A stretch of 64,000 nt of DNA from the NCBI GenBank assembly GCA_021904315.1, contig CM038917.1, positions 17,716,041 to 17,780,040 of the forward strand, in the 5' to 3' direction. Shown in pieces: positions 37,201-48,965 of the stretch. Each line of letters opens with the position of its first letter. The stretch's first letter is position 1. The DNA comes from Sphagnum magellanicum (Eukaryota; Streptophyta; Sphagnopsida; Sphagnales; Sphagnaceae). The notes beneath the pieces are model-generated. The model saw only the letters and a list, made by a program, of their open reading frames with translations. It had not been told where the DNA came from and searched no databases. A program made the translations under genes and the position numbers.

Positions 37201-39015
37201 CAATAGTAGTATGTATTATGTACCTTGAAATCAGTGTGTTTCATTGCTCTTGTGCCATTTAGCTCATCTGTTGTGTAAGGTTCGAGTGAGTAACCGAAAG
37301 GAAAGAACAAGCCTCCTTCCAAACATAGTCAGCATGGTAGCACCATTTTTAATTAATTATATTGTGATATGGTGCCAAACCAACTGTGCAAGCACAATAT
37401 TGATTCTTGTCATTGAAAGATGATTGTAAAAAATAAAATTCAATGAAGGTCTTTTCATTTGTGCCAAACTTCAAATTTCCTAGGGTTTGAGTGAGTTTGG
37501 TAAAGCCCTTGGCACATGGCCTTTACGGGAAATAGACCCACTTTACCCTTACATACGTAGATGCAATCCTTTTTTAGAGTTCACAAATAGTGGTTCCAAA
37601 TTGTTTTTCAATGGGTTTGTGAAGGGTTTAGGGTGAATGTCTAATGGGGCTAAACATCCAAACACAAATGACATTCATTAGCCCCACAATTCGGAATTGA
37701 AATCGTTTCCTTTCCCAAAAACAAAAGCCCGACAAAATTGAGTACTCCCAAGGAAAGGATATCTAATAAGGAAGGTATTGAAGTCATTCACATTATGAAG
37801 GTGATGATCCCGCTCTATCATTCTACTACAATATTGTTCCACACTATTGGCACATGATGTGTATGGCAAGGCCTCAAGGTGTGGGCCATTCTTGTAAAAT
37901 GGGTCCTACGGTAAGGTGGTAGCTGAATCAAGCCCCACAACCCAAGAATGTCCCCACCCGTAGACCTTGCCCATCATGATGCACAAGTGACATTTGTCGT
38001 AATCGTAATAGAGTTAGATCATAGATAGGTATCTACGTAGGCTAGATCACTAGGAGCAAGAGGTGCCTTACAAGTTACACCTACTATAACGTAAGGTGCC
38101 CTTTGGTTGTGTTTTTTGAAGGAACCATTCATTCATTATTCATGTGTTTGGAAGTGCTCTCCACATACATACACTTGCAAATTACTCCAAGTGCTTCATG
38201 TCCAAGTGTTGACATTGTTCCCTTTAGCTGAATAGAGTAAAGTTGAGTAGGCTAGGGATGGCTAAACCCTGGGTTTGGCTGATATATATACACTTGCCGA
38301 TAAGTCTAAAGTGCAATATATAACACTTGGCAAGTGTATATATATAAGCAATTGCTTGCCGAGTGTATTTGGAAAGTGCAATATATCTATGAATATATAT
38401 ATGTCCCTTCCAAAATTAAGGAGAGATATTATGCTTTCTCCTTAAAAGTGAGAGAGAAATTATACCAAACTTATAGGTGAAGATCTTGTGCCCATACATA
38501 GGGTGGAGGTGGTAAGAATCCTCCCGCTCCTATCCCTCATAATCTACACATGTTTAGGTTCATGATGATAAATAATAACCCTCAGCTCTAGAGTTATGTT
38601 GGCTAAAACCCGTTGGCTAAAGCCCACGAGTGAGAGTATTCACAAATTGATGGGTCACATTGGGCTATCACCTTGTCTCGATCCCTTGTTTTAAGAATAC
38701 CCCACCCACACTTTAATGTTGACCTTGATGAGCCTTGGGCCCCATTGTGCAAAGAGTAAATTCTTGTATGAGAAGTAGTTCCTTGAAGTGAAAAAGAGTG
38801 TTATTGGACTGGGGAGAAAGAGCAATCAATTTAGGGGGACCTCTTCTAACCCTATTTTTTTTTTGGTCCCCTTGTTAACCTATTCATTTCAGGGTACAAA
38901 GAGCTTTTCCAAAGAAAAGAACCTTTATTTTCACTATGTACTAGTGTAGCCTATGCTATTGGCCCCCAAGTGTGAACACATTGAGAAAAATCAACTGATT
39001 TTTCCTTCCAAAGCA
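34281..39015. other. Intergenic region, mostly AT-rich, no recognisable gene
   Basis: The part at 34290-34730 is GC-richer and includes a plus-strand frame with ATG 34417 beginning MVAIFVAAASAAEAG, which looks like a short signal peptide. No domain follows, so I do not call a gene. From 34.8 to 39 kb the DNA is AT-rich. A stretch of about 80 bases at 34820-34905 resembles 43665-43755 (both have a CACCCAAATT(C/T)GCCAGATTT-like core and ATGATAAGTTCCA). Confidence 0.5.
38282..38345. repeat. Perfect hairpin, 17-bp arms and 30-base loop
   Basis: The arm 38282-38298 (ATATATATACACTTGCC) is the exact reverse complement of 38329-38345. A further partial copy (GCTTGCCGAGTGTAT with AAAGTGCAATATAT) follows at 38354-38395 and matches the loop region, so the hairpin lies in a small repeated unit. 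It may be a remnant of a miniature inverted-repeat element. Confidence 0.75.
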
Positions 39016-39020
39016 AAGAG

Positions 39021-39155
39021 TTCCCAAGTTCCAACATGTTCCCCCCAAAGAGTTCCCAAGTTCCTGACATGTTCCCCCAAAGAGTTCCCAAGTTTCTGAC
39101 AGGTTCCCCAAAAGAGTTCCCAAGTTCGTGACATGTTCCCCAAAAGAGTTCCCAA
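39021..39155. repeat. 32-bp tandem repeat, five copies
   Basis: AGAGTTCCCAAGTT recurs every 32 bases (TTCCCAAG at about 39021, 39053, 39085, 39117 and 39149), with CTGACATGTTCCCC-like spacer. Because 32 is not a multiple of three, the repeat is not a protein repeat. Confidence 0.9.
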
Positions 39156-39250
39156 GAGCACCTTAGGAGAGAGAGGATAAATTGATCAATTATTATTATG
39201 AGGTTATGGGAAGAAGTAGAGAAGGTGACTTTCATCAAAAGAGGCAGGCT

Positions 39251-39505
39251 GCTCCTCCTCCTCCTCCTCCTTCTCCTTGTGGGACCCTTATTACTATTGT
39301 TATTATTGCATCAAATTAGTCATAAACGCTGGGGACAATGAGAACAGGATTTCTGACAATATTCTCCAACTAAATCAGCCAGGCAATCTACTCACCAACA
39401 AATCCTCCCACACAAAAGACCATCTTCTTCTTCTTCTTCATCTTCTTCTTCCTCCTCCTGCTCTCCTCACCCCACCATAGCATAGACTATCTCTCTCTCT
39501 CTCTC
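39251..39505. repeat. Cluster of pyrimidine microsatellites
   Basis: (CTC)n at about 39251-39270, (CTT)n with CTC at 39423-39460, and (CT)n at 39489-39506. The composition resembles plant 5' leader DNA, but no gene follows that I can recognise. Confidence 0.7.
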
Positions 39506-39829
39506 TTATTGTTGTTATTGTTAGTTATTAGTAGCTAGCCTAGCTGCTATTCTTCTTCTTGTTGTTGTTGATGCTATTATTAGTTCTGTGCAGAGGACAC
39601 ATGTAAGGTTTCAGGAGGTGGGGTTTTCAGATTTCTGCAGGCGGTAGCAGGTCCACTCTTGTACATGATGAGCAAGCATCCTGGAGGAGCTTGAGCCAGA
39701 TGCTGCAATATCTAGCAGTTTAGTGCACTTTGATATTCAATATATTTTGTCCTAAAATTACTATATTTTTTCATTAAAATAATTAATATGTTTTCTCTTA
39801 AAATTCTCACATCTATCTATGAAGGAAGG

Positions 39830-40250
39830 TAGTTTGTTTTGTTTTTGTCTTGTACTTATGAGATCCACTGAATCGGGATGCTTCAGATTGTGTTCTTGGT
39901 GTCTTTGGAAAGCTCTCAGCAAGGACAGGTGCATGGGCTTGGTTCCATGATGTTTGGACTTGTGTGGTGCAGCAAAAGTTCTTGAAAGTTGAATGATTTT
40001 TTCACTGAAAACTAAATTAAATCATTAGCTGAAAATTTGGGAGGAATTGGAATGTGCCTTTGATGTTGTTGGAAAGATCTTGATGAGCAGGATTTAATGG
40101 AATTTGTTTGGCAAGATTTGGATTCAGAGTGTGAGGGAGATATTGAATTTTAAGTGATTTCTGCTGCTGAAAATTCAAATAATTTTTTTAAAAAAACCAG
40201 GTTTTGGAAGGAAAAATCAGTTGAGGACGTGGTAACACTTGGGCCAACGG
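39830..40250 (+). repeat. First copy of a dispersed segment of about 400 bp
   Basis: Matches 48385-48965 in direct orientation with many long shared strings (GTTCTTGGTGTCTTTGGAAA, GGTGCATGGGCTTGGTTCCA, GTTGTTGGAAAGATCTTGAT, GGAAGGAAAAATCAGTTGAG). Neither copy keeps a long open frame. Probably two members of one transposable-element family. Confidence 0.9.
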
Positions 40251-40394
40251 CACACGCCACACTATTAAACCATTAAGAAACTATTAAGCTGTGATTTTAC
40301 TTCTTATGTGTACACCTTAATAATCTCTCAAAAGTCTTTTTCTCATCATTATTTAGTGCCAAACCTCATTGCCAGTGTCTTTTTTTTTTTTTTA

Positions 40395-40950
40395 AATTTG
40401 TCTTTGTAGCTAAAGTGGTGATCATCCATACGTATTAGGAAGATGTAAATTAAAATGGCTATCATTCCAAGGAAGACTTAGCCAAATCTGGCTATAAACC
40501 AAATATGAAGTACAAATCTTTCATCATCCTTTTCTCTCTTTTTTTTTCCGTTGCACACTGAAAACCATTCGTCTAAAAATGTGACAATCTTTACTATTTC
40601 TTTTCTCATTTCTAGGGATTGAAAACCCCCAAAAACACTTCATTTCTGAAATTTTAAATTGTGAAAATTTTGCCAATCAAAAAAAAGGTTACTCATCTCC
40701 AATGCGTTTCTTTTTTTTTGGGCCAAATTTTGTGATGTAGCCAAAACTTCAAAGTGGTCATAACTTAACATCAAAAAAAATTAAGTAATTAATTAATAAA
40801 AAGTAAAATCCAAATTTGACTATTAACCAGAATACGAACTTGTTTTTTTTTTTTTTTTTTAATAAAAATATTAATAAATAAAAAAAGCATCCTTGTACAT
40901 ACATTCTTGGCTCTGTTGTACTAGAACTTATCATAAAAAATCTGATGATT
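40395..40950 (+). repeat. Further copies of the AGCCAAATTTGGCT dispersed repeat
   Basis: At 40405-40500 the copy reads GTAGCTAAAGTGGTGATCAT, then CTTAGCCAAATCTGGCTATA. A more decayed one starts at about 40730 (TTTTGTGATGTAGCC). Both follow T-rich runs, as at 21.8 kb and 57.6 kb. Confidence 0.65.
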
Positions 40951-41041
40951 CGGAAATAAAATATCTCCGAATCTGTGAATTTGGAGCCATTATTTCCATG
41001 AAAGATCTTGTGAGAGCTTTCATTTTGTTGTGAATGAAATT

Positions 41042-41067
41042 GGGGGGGGGGGGGGGGGGGGGGGGGG
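41042..41067 (+). repeat. G26 homopolymer
   Basis: An uninterrupted run of 26 guanines. It marks an abrupt change from very AT-rich DNA on the left to a GC-richer patch of about 450 bases on the right (41070-41520), in which I recognise no gene. Confidence 0.85.
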
Positions 41068-44000
41068 CAGATAGATGGATGGGGCCGGCGATAGAGAGGC
41101 TGTAACAACATGCTCCCTGCCATGCTCAGGGGAGCTTTTCTCAGTCCCAGAGAGGATCCTTAAAGTGGAGATGACGAGGACTCGGAAAGGGCCGACAACT
41201 CACACAAACAGCCCCCTCTGCCCTTTTCACTGTCATTGCAGGGAAAGGCCAGACCCAACTGGAGATTTGCGGGGTTGGTTGGTAGGTACGTACTCTCGGG
41301 ACCTATGGAACACTTTGTGTACTCTCTGTGTAGGGGTGGGACCATTCCCAAAATAGGCGGGCCTACGTTAATCCCACATTTTGGGAGTGTCTCACGGCAC
41401 CCATAGGCTTTTACCCATGGGTAATGTAAAGCGCATGAGGTTACCGTTATCATGAACCTACTACATATGATGAAGAGTAAGATCGTTATGAATTGGAGGG
41501 GGCGAGGAGTTCTTACCAATCTTAACAAGTTCCAATTTTTTTATAATAAAAAAATTTGAAAAATTAAAGGAAAAACACCCAACAAGAAGGGAACAAGAGA
41601 AGAAAAAAGAAAGGATGGAAGTCCAAACAAAAATCCATAATCACAAATGCAAAACGCACAATGAATGAATGGGGGAGCACTAAGATGAGAAAACACGAAA
41701 CCGAGGACCTAAACCCATCACCAATAACATGAAGAAAAAGCAAGTTGTACAAGGAGATGAGTGAAAAACCTAAAAAGGACACTAAGCTTAGAAAAGGCCT
41801 CTCTTGTTACTACCTTAACAACGCAAGATAGTGATGGCCTGAACTCTTCTTCGAAGAGCAGCCACTGACATTCTCTACCTATAAAATGAAAACGTAGAAT
41901 CAAAAGAATCAAAAGAGAACGACCTCTGAAGAAAAGAACCTCTCTGAACGTACAATCAAAAGAGGAGGAAGACCCTCGAAAGAGGAGGAGGACCTCCAGA
42001 GTCTTTCGCTGACCATGCCATGTTCATGCATCGGTAAACAAAAGCTTTTCCTCTATTGATGATGTAAATATCCAAATATCTCTACTGTTCGAAGCATCAT
42101 CAATTGGTCATGTTAAACTCTCTCAAAAGTTCATGTTCTCATTGTCTGAATCATGCGCCCTTTTGATGAACAAACTGGCACAACAATTGAACCACTAAAT
42201 TACCTCAACATTATTATGTGCACAAACTATTTTCTGCCATTCCAAGGATTTTTTTCGCCAGAAAATAACCATTTGTGACAATGTTAGTATGGGCCAAAAA
42301 TGATGATGTAAAACAAACAACCAACAAAGAATTTATGTTGTTCCCGTAGTTCCCATGTGTAACAAAGAAAGTGTTGTTATTTATGTTGTTCCCATAGTTC
42401 CCATGTGTAACAAAGAAAGTGTTGTTATTTATGTTGTTCCCATAGTTCCCCTTGTGTCCCTATTATGTCGTTCCCCCAATTCCCATACATCCCCAATTTT
42501 GTTCATAATGGTCCCACTTTCCTTCCCATACGTTTCTTCTATCCAAAGTCTTACTCTTTTCATTTTACAGAAGTTGGCCAAACAAAGACTATATAAACTC
42601 TATCTTTGTGAGTGTCCAAAGTTTTGAAAATCATTTTTCAACGATTGCCAAAGAAACGCATCATGGTGGCCATCACCAAAAAACACAAGCAATTTTGAAC
42701 ATTGGATGCACCCCACAACAACCAAGTGATAGAAATCACACACAAAGTTTCCATGGAAAAAAAGCTTATATAAGTATTAGTGAAAATCAATGGAGAAAAA
42801 ATCCTCACAAGTGACAACGGCGGAACCTTTTCAATCACACTTACTTAGTTGAAAAAATACACATTCCAAAAGAGAGAGAGAGAATACTAGTTGTTTATAA
42901 CAAATGTGTGCAATCCAAGATTTCACAAATGATTCGATGACAAATTGTGTTGATCATCATTTTTGGCCTAGTTTAATGGCAAGGGGCATGAATTGTGGGT
43001 GGGGGAAGGGGGAGGAGACATAGGACACGGAGAGTACAAATTAGCGAGATGACAAATGGAAGAAAGTGAGTGATCAAATAAGGTGAGTGATCAAGCATTT
43101 GTGATCTTACTTAATAGAAAAGCTACATCATCAACTCCTTCACTTTATTGCACACACTTTATATAAAAGTCAATTTTGGCTTCACCTTCATAGCTATGGA
43201 ATCAATCCTTGTTGTTGCTTTTAAGTATTCAATCTATATTGCCTCTCATAGTTGCACAACAAAGGCAAAGCAATACGGATCAAATCTTTGAAATTTTTTG
43301 GCCCTTATCGCATGATGGTTGGTAAGCTTCCATCATTGTGTGGCATAAGGACGACAATGGACAAAGCCTTTGATCTTCGGGTCCCTCATACATCAACTTG
43401 GCAAGCTCCCATTGGATTATCGAAAATTCGGCGCAAGAAAATCCCTCATGCTCAACTTGGGAGTCCAACACACTTATAAGTGTATCATGTGTGGTCTATT
43501 GGTCATCAACTAGTTGTTGTTTTTACATGATGTTAACCCTCTCTCTCTCTTTTGTACACCAAGATTTTAGTTGGATTGGCATGGTAAAATTCGAGAGAAC
43601 AAGGATAAATTCACCAAATTTCAACCTGAAAAATATGGTTTCGAGGATCTATATATAAAAGATTTTTCACCAAACAAATCACCCAAATTTGCCAGATTTT
43701 GAAACCAAAAAATTCCAAATTGTCAAACTTTTATGATAAGTTCCAATAGGAAACCAAGAATATATATATATATATATATAAAGATTAAATTCCTTTTTTT
43801 TCTTTTTTTTTCTTTTTCCTAGGTAATATAAAGTGGTAATTAAATAGTGGGGAATTTTTTTAAAAATTTAAAAACTACTAAGCTAACCACTTGCCCCTAC
43901 TTACCAATTCACCACCGTTACAAAATATGCATGAAACACGTGGTGATGATGTTTTTGAATTCGTCCATGATGATGAAGGTATTCATTATCACCAAACAAA

Positions 44001-47000
44001 AGTTTGGCACCTTGGGGGAAGGATCTCAAATCCGGAAGGTTCTAAAAAACCTAGTCGCTTCTTCCTTCCTTCACGTATACATAATCATCGTTCTAGAGAT
44101 GCTTGAAGAAAGGCAACGATGATGATTTCGAGTGTCTTTTGATTACTTATAACAACAACAATGATGTTATTGGTCACACAAAACTTGTACCCAAATTCCT
44201 AGTGTACAAGGAAGAGACTTTTACAAAATGTGAATTTTTTTTTTCCACTATGTTTGGCCCGGAAAATTTCACACTATGGAAATTCTATAAAGAAATTCTA
44301 GTTATAAAGAAATTTGGGCCCCTTTTTTCTAATTTTAAATTTTTTTATATTTATATATTTTTATTTATTTATTTTAAACGCTGGGTAAAGCCTTCTAATG
44401 AGAGCATCAAAAAATTCGGGGCACGCCCCTTGGTTACCACCTTGGGCGGGCTCCTTATTTTGGTAATGCCCTCATCCTAGGGCTTTACCCTGATTTCAGA
44501 AGCAAAAAAAATTTCCTTGAAATTTGGTGACTTTGGCATATTTTTTCACAAAAATCCTTTGTATGAGTTGCAATGGATTTTATTTTTTTGGGTAATCAAT
44601 TGGAAGAAATTTGGCTAAGCAAAAATGCTAATGGCAACCCTCAATTACCTAATATACTTATTTAATTAGTCACTCGCGGTAAGGTTTCAAAATTAAGAAA
44701 AAAAAATTATCAACGTGCATAAAATAACACATAATTCTTATTTCAAATGATTAAAATTAATACACAATTGATTTTTACTAAAAATAGAGTGGCAATAATG
44801 CAATAGATACCTCGGATTTGAGGTGGGTAAAAGATCACAAAATAACAAAATAAATTTCCATTATCTTTTGCTTTTGGGAAAGAATTAAAGACTATTGTCA
44901 TAAGTTCATAGGGGAAGGAATAAATATTCCCACTTGTTTGATTTGTTTTGGCAATGAATATTTATGATGATTATGTTTGTCAATAGTTTCATTTGAGTAT
45001 GGCACAATATTTTCAATTATAGATAATGAAAGTTAATATTGGGTAAATGTGGATATTACACAATGAGATGAAGGAAGGTGTTGCACATTTTAACTACATT
45101 TGATAGCAACGTTTGTGTTAAAAAAATGTAATATCTTATTGTTTCAATGCATCTTACTCTAAAATTCTTCATTTGATGGTGGCTTACTTTTTTTCTCTTT
45201 TTTTTGACATTTTTATGACATGATTTTTGAATCCATAATTTCCATTCTATATGCATGACAAACATGGCATCGTGATTTCAAAAGTCCATTATGAGTTCAT
45301 TTTTCTCTTAGAATTCATCCTTATTTCTAAATTGATTCCCATTAAAATGTATTGTAAAATGAACAATTTAAAATTTGACAATATTAATGTTGAATATGGC
45401 TTCACATTTTAAGTTCATATGTAATTTAGAAAAAATGTGATTTTGATAATCTAAATAATCTTTTAACTATGCTTTCACCTTAATATGTCTTCCACACTAA
45501 TTTCCACACTAATTTTCATTAACTAAAATGCCATTAATTTGTCATATTAAATAAACTTTAGGTCATTATGTTATTCCACTTAATTGGTATTGTCTTTTAT
45601 GATCAAAATTACTAAAAATTCAAATGATGTACCATTCAAATTACTTATGTCTTTTGTTGGCAAACTCCTTTGTTACGCTATTGTGAGAAAATGTACATCA
45701 ATTGTTAACTTAAAACATCAATTCCTCTAAGAGGTTTTTTGTAGATCAATGGGTGAAAGCAAAAATAGAAAGACTATTTGAATTATCATAATTACTTTTT
45801 TTTCTAGGTTGAAGATGAAGGTACAAATATGTTAATAGGAGCCACACCCACCACATTAAGTAAAAATTATTTGGGCATATTTCCCAAATGTTTTTTAAAT
45901 CATTAAAAATATTTTTTCACCTCAAAAAATGCTACATTATACAATTATTTAAATATGTTTAATGATTCTAATTTCTCCCCAAAATATGTCATGTTTAAAG
46001 AATCTCACTAAAAAAAAAGAGTTCTTATAATGTTGAAAAATAAACATTATAGTGGTTAATGAATGTTTTTGAACATGTTATCATCATTAAATTCATTCCA
46101 AATCATACCTCATGTTTTCATATACTAAAGGAACAACATATTTGTGTTAAAACATTGACCACTTTCCACATTCAAATTGATTTTTTGACTCAAAATGTGA
46201 AACACAAACCTCTTGTTACACTTACAATGGTTCCTATTAACTTGCTTGCACGCATGAAACTAAAATCTAAAATCATATTCAACATTAATATTGTCAATTT
46301 TTTAGTTATCCATGTTGCAAGAAATTTTCATGGACATCATATTTTTTTAAAATCAATGAATTATAGGAAACGAATGAACTCATAATGAAATTTTTAAATA
46401 ATGACATTGCCTTTGTCACACAAATAAAATGAAAAATGTGAATTAAAAAATTATGTCATAGTAATGTCAAAATAAAATTAAAAATAAGCCACCAATAAAT
46501 GAAAAATTTAAGAGTGAAATGCATTGAAATTTTCCCAATGTGAGATTTTTTATTTTTAAATTTTTTAAATGTCATGATTTTGATCATTTATAATCATTTA
46601 TAATCCATTTCACATTGAAATACTCAAGCTTTCACATGGATTTTTGGACCAATTTCATGTTTAATTATATTTTTAAGGTGATGTACCAATACTTTTGACC
46701 AAAAGCATGAAGGATAATTGTAATATTTATAGTTTGATCATTATTATAATTGTAAGAATGTTAAAGCTAGTGTAAGATGTGGACCTTTCAAAATGTCATA
46801 AGTGAATCACTTAATCATGCATTTACACATTGCCTTACACAATTAAACAATGATGATGAACTAGCTCAAATTCAATACCATTCATCATCATGATCCAATT
46901 GTGCAAAACAATGTTTAATCACAATGGTAAATGTAGATCCAATGAATATATTACCCATCTAATTTGTGTTTTGTTAAACACCTCCAATTTCCTTGTGTGA

Positions 47001-48384
47001 CTACATCACCAACCATTTTACTCAATTCACTTTCCCATTATTTGTTGCATGAACCAAGTTATTAACATCATCCATGGCACGTCACAAACCAATCACGTAA
47101 GTCGGTGTGTGCACATAACATTACTTCACATCGGTTTATGGTCAACCTAAGTAAAAATTATGTTTTGAAAATGATAAGGGTGATGATATGTCAATATGCA
47201 TGATTGTTGTGGTTAAAACATGTTACTAATGGGTGTCTTCATACTAACGAATACCGCTTAAGATGTCACAAGTGCAATTTTATTACACATAGCAAACAAA
47301 AGAACTTTAGATTTCGAGCATTTATCAAAATATTATGAAAATGAAGTGTTATGTCATTTAGGTACATACCAATGGTTAATAATTGATAAAATTTGTACTA
47401 TTACATGTCATAAATTGATAGTCACAAAGTCATTTGTAAGTAAAAAGACTTTTGTTATAGCCAAAAAAAAATTCCACAAGAACTCCCATTGTGACAAAAA
47501 TGTGCTATTTCCTTTGTCTAATGTGACATAATGTATGTGATGCCTTTAACTTATTAATTAGATGTAATTATGAATTTTAAAACCTATGAAAATTTATAAT
47601 AAAAATATAATTATGTATTGCACATGTGCAACGAAATTAATTTCAAGATGAAATTGAATCATTAGTTGATCAAATGATCAATTAACACATTATAGAATTA
47701 AATTGAGTGATGTGCTTTTTTTTTTCTTAAATCAGGTGTAATTTATATGAATATTTTTCAGATTATAACCCAAATTCAAATTTTTATATTGGAAATTTTT
47801 CATTTTTTTCATTTTTAATTATTATTTTAAAATAATTTATTAAATTTTAAATGAACTAAAAATTTGATCTAATTATGAGAATATAAATAATTTAATTTAA
47901 TAATAATAAATTAAAATTATTTGGTGTCCATTTTGATTGAATTTTGAATTTTAAAATGCAAGGAAAAGGACACAATCTATTGTAGTTTAAAACACAAACA
48001 AGGGATGATGAAGAGGTGAAAGCAAAGGAACTTGAAAGGAATATAAACTAGTTTGTGACTAGGTGAAATAGAATATTGGTAACAAGGTGGTGAAGGTGGA
48101 AATCTCCAAAAGTATTAACTATTCTCCATGTGAAATTGCTTCTAGCAAGTTTGAGAGGTTAGTTAATATGGAAAGGTGATTTAATCCATTGTCTTTGAAA
48201 CATCTCCATTTATATCATTAAAAGAATAACCAAATTAATTTCCCAAGTTTTCAAAAAAATCAAATTCAAATATTTGTATTATTTTTTTAATCTATTTTTC
48301 TATTGGGAGAAAATTTTCAATTCACATGTTGTGCTTATATTGTTTTCCTCTCCTGTTTATTTGATTGTGTAGGATAATCTATCT
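41068..48384. other. Intergenic region, no recognisable gene
   Basis: A GC-richer patch at 41070-41520 has open frames on both strands without recognisable domains or a good start. At 43891-44106 a plus-strand frame without ATG reads GDDVFEFVHDDEGIHYHQTK; it may be transposon-derived. From 44.5 to 48.4 kb the DNA is extremely AT-rich with scarce CG dinucleotides. I see no gene in it. Confidence 0.5.
42332..42445. repeat. 48-bp tandem repeat, about 2.4 copies
   Basis: TTTATGTTGTTCCC begins at 42332, 42380 and 42428. The unit ends in CATGTGTAACAAAGAAAGTG. The length is a multiple of three and the plus frame stays open across it, but start and surroundings give no sign of a gene. Confidence 0.92.
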
Positions 48385-48965
48385 GTGAAGGATGATAATT
48401 TGTTTTATTTTGTTTTGTTTTGTAATTATGAGATCCACTGAACTGGGATGCTTCAAATCATGTTCTTGGTGTCTTTGGAAAGCTCTTGATGAGGAGGGGT
48501 GCATGGGCTTGGTTCCATGACATTTGGACTTGTGGTGCAAAAGTTCTTGAATATTGAATGATTTCTTCACTTAAAATCAAATTAAATTGTAACTGAAAAT
48601 TTTGGAAGAATTGAAATGTGCCTTTGGTGTTGTTGGAAAGATCTTGATGAGAAGATTTAATGGAATTTATTTGGTAAGATTTGGATTTAAAATATGGAGA
48701 CATTGATTTTTAAGCGATTTCTACAGCTGAAAATTCAAATAAAGTCCAAAAAACCAAGTTTTGGAAGGAAAAATCAGTTGAGAATGTGGTAACACTTGAA
48801 GGCTTACCATTCAATTCAAACATGATTTCCTTTCATATTTGGTTGTTCAAAAAATCCATACATACATTGCAAAACAATGTTCACATATTGAGTTTCCCTA
48901 TTTGGTAATGGGCTCACACATGGGCTAATGGCATAGGCCACACTAGTGAAGGCCTAAACACTAAG
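48385..48965 (+). repeat. Second copy of the dispersed segment, with about 135 extra bases
   Basis: Direct-orientation partner of 39830-40250, about 8.6 kb away. Between TGGTAACACTTG (near 48790) and GGGCTAATGGC (near 48927) it carries about 135 bases absent from the first copy. Confidence 0.88.

Noticed and set aside
39021-39155. CRISPR-like spacing
   Set aside because: Units are contiguous and similar throughout, with no unique spacers, and the DNA is eukaryotic nuclear sequence.
41160-41528. 122-codon minus-strand frame in a GC-richer patch
   Set aside because: It has no ATG at its start and no domain, and an overlapping plus frame is also open. It may be transposon-derived but cannot be supported.
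42355-42627. Apparent protein repeat of 16 residues
   Set aside because: It is a by-product of the 48-bp tandem repeat. The frame starts inside the repeat and has no gene context.
43252-43479. Possible retrotransposon chromodomain-like motif (FFGPYRMM)
   Set aside because: Only a few residues resemble that region and the following sequence does not continue the pattern.
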